From Pseudoneurospora amorphoporcata (lineage: Eukaryota; Ascomycota; Sordariomycetes; Sordariales; Sordariaceae), in NCBI GenBank assembly GCA_033297205.1, contig MU859077.1, forward strand, positions 1 to 64,000: a DNA stretch of 64,000 nt, in the 5' to 3' direction. The number at the start of each line of letters is the position of its first letter. Positions within the stretch are counted from its first letter, which is position 1. The translations under genes and the position numbers were made by a program. Below the pieces are notes generated by a model. The model did no database searches. It was not told the DNA's origin and saw only the letters and a program-made list of their open reading frames with translations. Below are positions 24,071 through 34,461 of the stretch, in pieces.

Positions 24071-25834
24071 GTTTGCGGTTGCTGGTCTCCTGCAGGAGGA
24101 CGCGCCTCAGGTAAGGTATGCGAACGGGATACTGGTTATAGTGCTGTTGTGCTAGCGCAGACGATACTCGCTAGAAATGGAGACTCGACGCGCTCCAACA
24201 TGCATTCGCGGTGACGGCGCGATCGGAGAACATAAAAAGGCGCGTGAAATGGTCGACGGTGATGCGATGGTCTGGAATCGCAAGCTTGTAATCGCAGGCA
24301 GACGTGGGCGCGGTAGCGGCAACAATGTCTAGGTACCGGTTCAACAGTGTCGCGACTTTCCCCAATAATTTGCCCAGGGCAGGTCGCCAAGGTCGAGCCC
24401 GGGCATCTGTCGCATGCAGGAGGTGGGGGAGCACTGAGTGCCCGAGCAATTGAAAGACAGGCGGGCGCTTGGACCATGCGATCAGCTTGCGCCCAAGCTT
24501 CAACGGCGGCAGGGACGGAAGCAATTCAAGTAAGGGTTAGGGTTATAGCAAAAATCTCCCACCTACCTGCCTTGGTCTTGAAACATGATATTGCAGAGCT
24601 GAATAAGATGATGGTCCAGACTGCTTGAGATGGACGTACCCATGCCCGAAATTGGCCAGCCAGTATATGTTTGATTTTGATAACATCTTCTTCCACCAAG
24701 GCAGCTTGCGGGCAATGCACAGTTAAGCAAAGATGTTCTGGACCTCCATCAAGCCAAGGATGCCACGGATCTTTCCAGCCTTATGATATCAAGCTTTCAA
24801 CATTCCGGGATCTTATTCGGATCTCTTGACGAGGACCTATTGTGCTCGATGGATTTCGAGGAGTCCCGTCAGTTGGCAGCAAAGCGATAGGACGTGGCGT
24901 GGATGGATGGCTTGACTGCCTGATATGACAGACTTCTTTGGCAACAGCTCCCGTCTCCAGGGTCCTGAAGCTGGACACTAAAAACTGCAACAACAACGTC
25001 AGCAGCGATCGGATCGCCAATAGTCCAGCATTCCTTGTCAATAGAATGTTAGGCCTGCTTGCATCACATGCTGGGAGAATCTGCATCCATACACCGTCAT
25101 TGGAGTCCTCGCACTAACAACACTAGAACTAACACGCAACCTCTCTAGCCATCACGTCGTCGTCAGTCGTCACAAGTCTTCTGACATCAAGAGTCACATT
25201 CTTTTCTTTATCTACTGCCTCCCACCTTTCGAACCTCTCCACTTATCTGACCTCTTCGGACCACGTGCATCATCCATCTTATCCAACTCTCTTATCTGTC
25301 CTCCAGGTCGACGCTAGCATGGTGAAATCTATCTGGAGCAATATCACACGAGCTAAAGCATATAGTCATTTTCCGGCGCATCCCCTCTCTTTTTTTCCCT
25401 GCATTGCTGTTTGACGGAAGCCAAGCCCGCCACTTTGCCCGCATACATACCGTACGGAAAACACAACACAGCTTTTGCCATCTCGTCTCGACCTTGCTGC
25501 TCCACATTGGATCATCTAGAAATAGCTACCACGTCCCCTCGACCCCGAAAACACCTGCTGCTAGTTTCACTTCTGCCAACTACGAGTCTTCTCCATTCAT
25601 TGACGTCGCCATTTGGAGGCTGTGTAAGTAAATCTCCACCATATGACAGTTCACGACTAGCACATCTCCAGCATATATGTCTCTACCGTTTCCCACCGCG
25701 ATACTATCCAGGTTTTGCCATTTCTTACTAAACTATCTCTCCGTCACAGAAACCTTTTTCCTTTCCACATTAGCAGAATCGATAACTTCCTCGCACTTTG
25801 AGCAACAACAAGCACAGCATACGAACCACCAGCC
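24071..25834. other. Divergent promoter region of SMC1 and Gpc1
   Basis: About 1.76 kb between divergent starts. A perfect telobox-like motif (GGGTTAGGGTTA) lies at about 24534-24545, 460 bp upstream of SMC1. Short frames on both strands have no domain and no consistent splice partner. Long CT-rich stretches just before the Gpc1 ATG look like a fungal 5' leader. Confidence 0.5.
24531..24546 (+). promoter_or_regulatory. Telobox-like motif upstream of SMC1
   Basis: The plus strand reads TAAGGGTTAGGGTTAT, about two units of the TTAGGG telomere repeat used by Neurospora and most filamentous ascomycetes. Such short internal copies in promoters are bound by Tbf1-type Myb factors in yeasts. The role here is inferred. 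Confidence 0.4.
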
Positions 25835-27556
25835 ATGGCCGATTTGGTGGAACCGGGGATCAGTCTCCCGGTGTCAGGACTGAGCCACAAGTCAGAAGGC
25901 GCACCATCTACCGATGGCGAGGCCATCTTGACACCTGACACCACATCAACACCACCCCTGAACCCTTCGCTAGGAGAACATGATCCGGTTACCCCAACCC
26001 TCGATGTCACAACCCCGAAAAGTCCAGCAGTATTATCGAGGAATTCATCGTTTTCCGGCAGCATGAGCAGCACTCTCCACGACGAGTGGGATGTCTTCCC
26101 ACCTCTCGATCGCTTGACCGTTCTCGACCTTCTCGATAACTTTGCGCTCCCCCAGCAACTGGAGAAGTTGCAGAGAGGCATCCATGCCCGAACGGAGAGG
26201 ATGCGCAGGTCCGGCGAGGCCCTGAAAGAAAAGAGTGCCATTGCTCGAGAACGAATGGTGGATGAATGGCGCAAACGAGTTCCTACGGCCGAGGAGCAGC
26301 TAGAGCGATACAAAAAGCGGATGCGCACCAACGTTGATAAGCTAGGAAAGCGCTGGAACGATACCAAGGCCATCACACTCCGCGAGAAAGTAGCCTTCAT
26401 CTTCGGCGTCATGAACATCTTTATCAGCGGCTACCTAATCGGCGCCTTCCCCGAATGGTTCCATATTTGGTACACGGTGCAGATACTCTACTTCATGCCC
26501 ATACGCTTCTACCGCTACCATAAGCTAGGATACCAATACTTCCTTGCCGATCTCTGCTACTTCGTCAACTTCCTCCTGCTCCTCAGCCTGTGGGTGTTCC
26601 CCGGTTCGAAGCGCCTCTTCACAGCCGTCTACTGCTTGGCCTACGGCAACAACGCCGTGGCCATCATCATGTGGCGCAACTCCCTGGTCTTCCACAGCCT
26701 TGACAAGGTCACCTCGCTCTTCATCCACATCATGCCGTGCGCCACCTTGCACTGCATCGTGCACCTCCTCGACCCAGCCGAGCAGCATGAGCGCTTCCCC
26801 TCGATCTGGACCATCAAGACCTCCCCTCCTGGCTCCCCAACCGCCTACGCCAACGTCATCTCCATGCTAGCCTGGTCCACGATCCCATACGCCATCTGGC
26901 AGCTCTCGTACTACTTCTTCATCACGGTCCGGCGCCGCGATAAGATCGCCGCCGGCCGTCCCACCTCGTTCACCTGGCTGCGCAAGTCGTACTCCAAGAA
27001 CTGGCTCGGCAAGGCGATCCTGAACCTGCCCGAGGCCCTCCAGGAGCCGGCCTTCATGCTGATCCAGTACACGTACGCGGTCCTAACCATGCTGCCTTGC
27101 CCGCTCTGGTTCTACTACCGCTGGCTGTCGGCCGCCTTCCTCATGGGCGTGTTTACCTGGTCCGTCTACAACGGGTCTACCTATTACATCGACGTGTTCG
27201 GCAAGCGCTTCCAGAAGGAGCTTGAGGCTATGAAGGCCGAGGTGGCCAAGTGGCAGAATAGCCCGGATGGTATGATGCAGAGCCCAATACTGACCCCCTA
27301 TGCCGGGACACAGGACGATGAGAGTAAGAGGCTTGGCGAGGCGCTCAAGGGCAACAACGGTAATAGAAATGGTAGCTCGGGCTCGAGCATGAGCAGTTTG
27401 GACAACATTCCGCTTTTGACTGAGGAGAAGGGCGAACCACCTGCTAGAGCGAGCGCGCATGCGACTGGTGCGGAAGTGGATGGTGGTGCGAAGGATGTTG
27501 CGAGGGCAAGGAGGCCGGGTGGGGAGTTGTTCAATGCTGGAGCGGCGCCGTCTTGA
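25835..27556 (+). CDS. GPC1: Glycerophosphocholine acyltransferase, Gpc1 family (DUF2838)
   Basis: Gpc1 acylates glycerophosphocholine with acyl-CoA to give lysophosphatidylcholine, a phosphatidylcholine recycling route in the ER. Here it is one exon of 573 residues. The first ~180 residues are cytosolic and polar, with a basic amphipathic stretch (ERMRRSGEALKEK, YKKRMRTNVDKLGKRW). About eight membrane segments follow, from FIFGVMNIFISGYLIGAF through YQYFLADLCYFVNFLLLLSL to LMGVFTWSVYNGSTYYIDVF. The family's conserved polar blocks FRYHKLGYQYF-like (FYRYHKLGYQYF), VYCLAYGNNAVAIIMWRNS and HIMPCATLHCIVHLLDP are all present. The last ~100 residues are a Ser/Gly-rich cytosolic tail. The gene is intron-free here. 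Assignment to the family is firm; the activity follows from the yeast member. Confidence 0.92.
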   Translation: MADLVEPGISLPVSGLSHKSEGAPSTDGEAILTPDTTSTPPLNPSLGEHDPVTPTLDVTTPKSPAVLSRNSSFSGSMSSTLHDEWDVFPPLDRLTVLDLLDNFALPQQLEKLQRGIHARTERMRRSGEALKEKSAIARERMVDEWRKRVPTAEEQLERYKKRMRTNVDKLGKRWNDTKAITLREKVAFIFGVMNIFISGYLIGAFPEWFHIWYTVQILYFMPIRFYRYHKLGYQYFLADLCYFVNFLLLLSLWVFPGSKRLFTAVYCLAYGNNAVAIIMWRNSLVFHSLDKVTSLFIHIMPCATLHCIVHLLDPAEQHERFPSIWTIKTSPPGSPTAYANVISMLAWSTIPYAIWQLSYYFFITVRRRDKIAAGRPTSFTWLRKSYSKNWLGKAILNLPEALQEPAFMLIQYTYAVLTMLPCPLWFYYRWLSAAFLMGVFTWSVYNGSTYYIDVFGKRFQKELEAMKAEVAKWQNSPDGMMQSPILTPYAGTQDDESKRLGEALKGNNGNRNGSSGSSMSSLDNIPLLTEEKGEPPARASAHATGAEVDGGAKDVARARRPGGELFNAGAAPS

Positions 27557-29221
27557 TTTAGGGTTTTTGGTTTTAAAGCGAGCATGTTTGATACGATTTT
27601 TGATGACGTTTGAGATATAGTCATGCTTGTTTCCCATTTACAGATATCTTACTTAGTACTTGAAGATCGGTATACCCTTTTATTCACCTCGGCCACTTTG
27701 AGATCAACAATAAGTGTGCTTTTCTTTCTGTCCTTTGATGCGTTGCAGTGTGGTTAAACTAGTAATTCTTGATGTTCAAGTACAATGTGTCTATCTTCGC
27801 GGCTAGGTGTGTTTTGAGTGATGGCCTACGTATTCATGAACATCATGGCTTGGATCAGAAGGTTGTCACACTTGCTCCACTGTATCGTAAGGTACGAGGT
27901 ACTGAAGACACTCCATCGTTAGATTCCTAATTCGAAGGCAGCTAACTATCCCTTTAATAGTATGCGAGACACTCGACCGCAGCTAGATTGTATCATCTGA
28001 ACCAGCGGTCATCTTCTTTCCATACCACCGAGCGAGCCACTTAGAGCCAGGTTCTCCACCAACTTTGAATGAACGATAATCAAGGGATGTGCTATCCCTC
28101 CTGTACTTGATCGTGCTAAGATATATACATTGGTGACACGGCCAATAATGTCGGTCCTTGACTGAGAGAACTTGGAAGGTCGACCTATGTCCGATGAGAC
28201 GGTCAGAAGGACGCACCGGAAGGCAGTTGCCATCAGCAATGCCGTCAAACAACATGATGAACACAGGCAAGAACCCAACCAAGATGGCCCGGGGACGAGA
28301 GAACCAGCAGCCAAGCCATCCATCTACCTCTACGTTGTGATCCATGTAAATTAGTAATAACCGAACCTACAGATGGCGGCGCTTGCCAATGTTGCTGGGA
28401 CAGAGACTTTATGGAGTGATTGGAATTCTTAGGTTGATTGGAAGGAAGAGACTTCTCCAGGAAGGAGCAACTACCAACTAGCAGGTAGCATGAAGATGAC
28501 GACTTGAGTATCGCGCTTCCGCGAACTGGACCTGAGGAGGTAACAAGCCGCTAGCTAGGTAGCCTACCACTCGTTACCTCACCACCACACCTCATCTCAC
28601 TATCCACGCCTCCTTCATAATTATCACCTTCACCAAGGGCACCGGCACCTAGCCGTCCCCTACTATCAGTCAAACCGTCATCACAACCCACCCACCCACC
28701 CATTCCATACCTCAAATCCCTGGAAACCACCTAACCATCTAACCGGCTCACCCTCGTATTGACCTCAAGGAGAACCCCCTTGAGGTGGTCAAGAGCCAAA
28801 ACCGCACTAGCTCAACTTTGTACAAATGAAGAGGTGGTTGGGAGAGATGCTGATAGAAGAGTGTGTGAATGGAAAATATTGACGAAGGTGCAATGTCAGA
28901 GGAAAAATCTTCAGTTAAAACTCGCCGAAGACTCGGAAAGCTCTCGAAAAGCAGTTGATCGCAAAAGTGTATCGAGCGTCGCTGACTGTTAGCTCGGGAC
29001 AGAGTTCGAAAAGGGAGGAACAAGAGGAGGGGACACAGCCAAATAAATATTACGTCGTTGGACTCGTTACTAGCTTAGCTTGTACAATAAGAACCTTCAA
29101 TAAGACTGTACGATAGCTGTGTTCTCCATTCACAGCCCGCATCATGCGAAGACCCCGGGAACCTGAAATTTCATCCCAACTCCAAGACAGCAAGTGAATT
29201 ACTGCAGACCCGGCACCTCCT
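27557..29221. other. Convergent 3' region after Gpc1
   Basis: About 1.66 kb between converging genes. The best frame is a 120-codon one on the minus strand (27983-28345, ATG start) with one possible hydrophobic segment, but it lacks homology that I recognise and its codon use is not gene-like. I leave it uncalled. No RNA gene is seen. Confidence 0.4.
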
Positions 29222-31197
29222 TTAGATCTCGAAGATCTCACCAATACCCTCACCACCACCCCGCCTATTCTCCACCAAGTCAAGCCTCCAGCCGTCCCAG
29301 TTCTTCAGGGCCCTCTTGAGCTCCTTGATCCGCTCCAGCCTCTTCTTCTGCTCTTCCTCATGTGCCCGACGGAATGCTTCCTCGTCAAACTCCACATCGT
29401 CATCCTCAAGCAGCTCATCAAGAGCGCCGCCGTGGCCATGATGGTGATCACCGCCACCCGCAGCACCACCGGTAAGCGCATTAAGGCCACTAGTAAAGAA
29501 GTCACCCAGTCCACCTCGGCTCTTGTGATGCTGGTGACCGTGCGCAGATGATGAGTGCAATCCACCACCGCCAAGGTCGACAGTCTCGAACGCCTCCGGG
29601 CCAACCTGCAGCTCCTTCCTCTTCTCATGCCAGATGCCCCTCCTGAGATCGGTATTCTCAGCTTCCAGCTCTCTGACACGTTTCTCCAACTTGAGACGAC
29701 CCTCTTCCTCAAGCTCATCAAGTCCTTCCTCTTCACCACCGCCTTCCCTGGCATCCTTCTTCCTCAGCTTCAGGTTCTCCTCCTCCAACTTCTCAACCTT
29801 CGCCTTCAACTCCGCCACCTCCTTATCCGCTTGCTCCTTATCCTTCCTCAGAGCCTGTGTCCTCCCATCCTGCTCCTTATGCAACGTCGTAAGCGTAGCC
29901 ACCTTCTTCTCCAGCCCTTCGACCTTCTTCGCCAACTCTTCTTTGGCCTTGCTCGCCTCCTTCACTTCCCTTTCCAGAGCCTTCAGTTTCGTCTCCGCCG
30001 ACGCCCGCTGCGACCCTTCTTTAACCGCCTCCTTCGACACTCGTTCCAGATTCTGCTTCAGATCCGCCAGCTCCTGCTGTGCCAACCCGGCCGCCTTCTC
30101 CGCCCTCGCCAGCTTCTCCTCCAGCGCGGCAATCTGCTCCGAGGGGCCCGACGCCGCCGCCGAAGCAGAAGCAGATAACTTCTCCACCTGCGCGCGCAGC
30201 CTTGACATCTCCAGCTCCATCGTCTCGATCGTCGCCGACTTGCTCTGCAGTTGCGCCTCTAGCTGCGCCGTCACCGCCGACGATGGCGACCCGCCAGCAC
30301 CAGCACCAGCACCACCGACCGAGATAGACGGCGAGCGACCGTGAGCACCACCTCCAGGTCCGTTGCCTCCTGCGCGCGCTAGTTGCGATTGAAGCTGTGT
30401 ATTCTGCCTCTGCAGCGCAGCCAGCTCGTTCCTGAGCTTCTCCACATCCTCAGCGGACCCTAGCTCCCCCCCACTTGGTTTACCATCACCATCTTCCGCC
30501 TCGCGGAAATCAGCCAGTTCCTCCTCGGCTTTCTGCCACCGCTTCTCTGCGTCGGCAGCCTCCTTGGCTAGTCGTTTGTTTTCCTTCTCTAGCTCTTCGA
30601 TGCGGCTGACGTGCTTGCGGTATATGTCAGGGGCTGTCTCGCCTTCTGGGCTGAGGAAGCCGCTCGGGGATAGCGGGCCGGAGCCAGAGGAGGCGGCGCC
30701 GCCCGAGCCCAAGCCTGAGATGGAAGCATTGCGGAAGGAAGTTGAGCGGGCTCGGGATTGTTCGGCGAGAGAGGGGAGGGTTGCTGGTGTTTGCAAAGGA
30801 GCGGGGGATTCGGCCTTCTCCTTCTCTTCCTCTTCTTCGGCGGCGGTTTTATCAGTCACTGTGGGCTGCTCCTCGGCTGCGGGTTCGGCAGATGTTGGGG
30901 ATGTGACTTCTTCGGATGGTTTCTCCTCGGTCTCGTTCGCTGGTTCTTTGGGACTCGAAGGAGTATCGGCAGGGGCCTCTTCGGATCCTGGCGGGTTGTC
31001 TTCCTTCTTCTCCTCCTTCTTGGATGCGCCACTAGCCTTTTTGGCTTTCTGCTTCTTCAATGCTTCGAGCTGGAGAAACCATTGTCAGTACCTATAATAT
31101 GCTAATCGTCGAGTGATACATATAATCAAGAACGGTACTGTACCCTCTTCTTAGCGGCGGCGACCTTCTCGGCCTTGGCCTTGTCCTCGTCCGCCAT
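29222..31197 (-). CDS. Coiled-coil protein of unknown function (M-protein-repeat type)
   Basis: Two exons join in frame (31197-31144 and 31069-29222; 74-nt intron) to give 633 residues. The N-terminus is strongly charged (Lys/Ala/Glu, MADEDKAKAEKVAAAKKR), then an acidic Pro/Ser/Thr/Glu-rich segment of about 100 residues. Residues ~165-470 are almost continuous heptad-type coiled coil rich in Glu, Lys, Leu and Ala. After this come a His/Gly-rich low-complexity stretch (SSAHGHQHHKSRGG) and a conserved-looking C-terminal block, DELLEDDDVEFDEEAFRRA, with basic helix ERIKELKRALKNWDGWRLDL. Fungal proteins of this build are often annotated as M-protein repeat proteins and resemble golgins in shape, but I see no GRIP or GRAB domain, so a Golgi role is only a guess. 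Confidence 0.82.
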
Positions 31198-31865
31198 GAT
31201 GAGCTAAGTCTAGGCTGTAACTGGTAATTGCCGACGAAAAAAGCAGTTCCACCAGGATAAGTAATTGTAGTGTTTTGGAAGCCAACAGTCGATGAACGCA
31301 CGCGCTTCTGAATTAGTAGGTAAAGTAGGAGAGCCGGGCAAGTTGTCATTGGATTGGGTGTTATAGCTTCTTCCCAAGCTGTCGCAACGCATGCACGCTA
31401 GGGAGCTGCAACAGCGCTTGAGCGGCCAGCTGGCATCCCCGCCCCTCTGTTTGCCGCCCGTCACCAACATCGGCTGGCAGGGGGATCGGATTTAGCGAGC
31501 CGCAGGGGTTCTCAATATCACGACTCCAAACACTCCTCCCCCCCTTTTGCTACAATAAACTGACCTCACCTTTGATACGAATCATCAACACGACACTTTG
31601 CGCGACTGCTTGTCCATCGGGTCATCAAACTGCAATGATTTACAAACGCCAGGTGAACTTTCAAATGGATTCTATTTTTCATAACATTCGTATCACGAGG
31701 GCGGCGGTTTTTGTTGCCGCTTCTGACCCCCTAAAAGCACGAACTGACACTCTCTCCTGACAGAATGTCGCCCGCGCCTTAAATGTTGCCTTATCTATAA
31801 ATCCGTACCAAGATATCCCGCTCCTTTACTTTCTTCCATTACCCCAGAAATGACACCTTTTTTTC
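31198..31865. other. Upstream region of the coiled-coil gene and transketolase 3' flank
   Basis: This 668-bp space should carry the promoter of the leftward coiled-coil gene and, on the right, the 3' untranslated region of transketolase. I see nothing else. Confidence 0.45.
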
Positions 31866-34461
31866 TTAGATGAGCTGCTCGAAAGCCCTGTTGATAGGAG
31901 AGCGGATGTTTTGGACGGGCTTCCAGAAGTCGATGGTGGCAATCGCGCGCTTGGCAATGCCCTCGGGGGTGAACTCGAACTTCTGCAAATCGCAAAAGGG
32001 TTAGCAACTGTACAGAGGAAACACGGAATTGGAAGGGAAACTTGCCTTGTAAACATCAAGGTAGGCACCGGAGGCACCGAAGCGGTTGAGACCGAACTGC
32101 TCGTGAGAGTACTTCTCCCAGCCCATGGTGCTCATGACCTCAATGGACAGAGAGGGGATGCCGTCGGGAAGAACGCTGAGGCGGTAGTCCTTGGGCTGGG
32201 CATCGAAGACCTCCATGCAGGGCATAGAGACGACACGAGCCTTGATGTTGTGCTTCTCCTTGAGCTCCTTGACGGCATCAATGGCGATGCAGACCTCGGA
32301 ACCGGTGGAGATAAGGGTGATGTCGGCACCCTCAACCTCGTGGAGGACGTAGCCACCCTTGATGGCCTTCTCGATGGTCGAACCCTCAAGCTGGGGAAGG
32401 TTCTGGCGGGAGAGAGCGAGGATGCTGGGGGTGTGCTTGGAGGTAAGGGCGACATAGTAGGCAGCGCTGGTCTCGTTGCCATCGGCAGGGCGCCAGACCA
32501 TGCAGTTGGGGAGGGCACGGAAGTGGGCCAGGACCTCAATAGGCTGGTGAGTAGGGCCGTCCTCGCCAAGACCGATCGAGTCGTGGGTGGCAACCCAGAT
32601 AACGCGGACCTGAGAAAGGGCAGAGAGACGGACGGCGCCGGCAGCGTACGAGACGAAGTTCAAGAAGGTACCACCATAGGGGATGATGGTGCCATAGGCG
32701 GCCATACCGTTGAGGATGGCACCCATACCGTGCTCACGGACACCGAAGCGGATGTAGCGGCCGGCGTAGGTACCGAGACCAGTGGAGGGAGGCTGGAAGT
32801 CAATGGCACCCTTCCACCTGGTAAGGTTGGAGCCGGTCAAATCGGCGGAACCACCAACGAGCTCGGGAACAGCCTCGAAGATCTTGTTGAGAACAGTCTC
32901 GGAAAGCTTGCGGGAAGCGACGGCGGAGTCAGCGGGGGTGTAGACGGGGAGGTTCTTCTCCCAGCCCTCGGGGAGGTCACCCTTCTGGCGGCGGACGAGG
33001 TCGTCGTGCTCAGCCTTGTACTCCTCAGCGTACTTCGCGAAGAGCTGGTTCCACTCCTCCTCCTTAGCAGCACCCTTGGCGGAAACCTTGTGGCAAAGGT
33101 CATAGACCTCCTGGGGAACGGCGAAGCTCTCCTCGGGGTTGAAGCCGAACTTCTCCTTGAGCTGCTTGATATCATCAGCCTTGAGGGGCGAGCCGTGGAC
33201 ACCGTGGGTGCCCTGGGCCTTGGAGCCGAAACCAATGGTGGTCTTGAGCTGGATAAGGGTAGGCTTGTCAGTGACCTCCTTGGCCTTCTGGATAGCGTCG
33301 GCGATCTTGTTGAGGTCGTGGTCGCCATCCTCGACGGTGAGAACGTGCCAGCCGTAGGCCTCGTAGCGCTTGAGGACATCCTCAGTGAAAGCCTGGTTGG
33401 TATCACCATCAATGGTGATCTTGTTGTCATCCCAGATGGCAATGAGGTTACCAAGCTGAAGGTGACCGGCCAGAGAGGAGGCCTCGGCGGAAACACCCTC
33501 CATCAAGCAGCCATCACCAAGGAAGCAGTATGTGTAGTTGTTGACAAGGTCGTAGCCGGGCTTGTTGAAGACGGCAGCGGTGTGAGCCTGGGCCATGGCA
33601 AGACCAACGGCGTTAGAGATACCCTGGCCGAGAGGACCAGTGGTGACCTCAATACCAGGGGTGTCGTGGGCCTCGGGGTGACCGGGGGTGATGCTGTCAA
33701 TGTGCTATTTGCGCGATACTGTGTCAGCCTTGTGTATCCTTCCACCAAGCCAAGAAACAGTGGAAACTTACGCGGAAAGCCTTGAGGTCGTCGATGGAGA
33801 GGGCATAGCCGTAGAGGTGGAGGATAGCATACTGGAGCATGCAGCCGTGGCCATTACTAGGAAGAGAGGCAGGCTTGTTAGTCAAATTCTTGGTCCCATG
33901 GACCGGACCTCTCGCTAAAGCTCCGTTTTCGGCGCGGGGTAATTTTGGACTTACGAGAGAACGAAGCGATCACGGTTGAGCCACTTGGGGTTCTTGGGGT
34001 TGAAGTTCATGAAACGGTTGAAAAGGACGTGGGCAACCGGAGCCATGCCCCTAGAAAAGATGTCAGTACATGTTTGCGCTGGAGAGAAAGCATGCAGTCT
34101 TCCACTTGAGCTGTCTTGTCGGCGCAACTTACATGGGGGCACCAGGGTGGCCGGAGTTGGCATGGGCGGTGGCGTCGGCCTAAGCAGGAAAGTTGTGTCA
34201 GCATGATGCTTCATATTGTAGTAATCCCGTAAGACTCCCAATGTCCACCATCGCAAACCCGTAGCTCATGGTGTTGAGGCCCGAGAAACTGGTTCTCGCG
34301 ATGATGGCTCTTGGTGGGGTAAATCTCGCTCTCCCCGTGACGAGGCGCGGGGAAATTGCACGAGTGCTTTGTTGGGAGTTTGGAGAACGCTGGGTAGCAC
34401 TTACAGCCAACACACGGATGGTGTTGACGGCGAGCTGATCTGTCTCGGTGAAGGACGACAT
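31866..34461 (-). CDS. TKL1: Transketolase
   Basis: Transketolase moves two-carbon units between sugar phosphates in the non-oxidative pentose phosphate pathway, using thiamine diphosphate and Mg2+ in the cytosol. Six exons join in frame (34461-34405, 34179-34133, 34050-33955, 33856-33772, 33704-32046, 31982-31866) to give 686 residues, the normal length. Markers: HANSGHPGAPMG, the cofactor site GPLGQGISNAVG and GDGCLMEGVSAEA with WDDNKITIDGDT, the pyrimidine domain with GVREHGMGAILNGMAAYG, and HDSIGLGEDGPTHQPIE. The C-terminal domain ends in INRAFEQLI. The join VYK-KFEFTPEG requires a GC donor for the last intron (GCAAGT at 32045). Codon use is extremely C-rich at third positions, a sign of high expression, and explains a 624-codon open frame on the opposite strand. 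Confidence 0.97.
32040..32045 (-). other. GC-type 5' splice site of the last transketolase intron
   Basis: The donor reads GCAAGT directly after codon AAG, and the acceptor ends TTTGCAG at 31983, leaving a 63-nt intron. The nearest GT, four bases further in, would shift the frame and lose the conserved FEFTPEGIAKRA segment. This makes the GC-AG reading much the better one. Confidence 0.8.

Noticed and set aside
27983..28345. 120-codon ATG frame between Gpc1 and the coiled-coil gene
   Set aside because: It is a single frame with no family resemblance and no gene-like codon bias; I judged it likely chance, though a small lineage-specific gene cannot be excluded.
31911..33785. 624-codon open frame on the plus strand opposite transketolase
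   Set aside because: It is the mirror of the strongly C-biased codons of transketolase; its composition (Gly/Leu/Glu/Val-rich) has no domain, and the minus-strand protein is certain.
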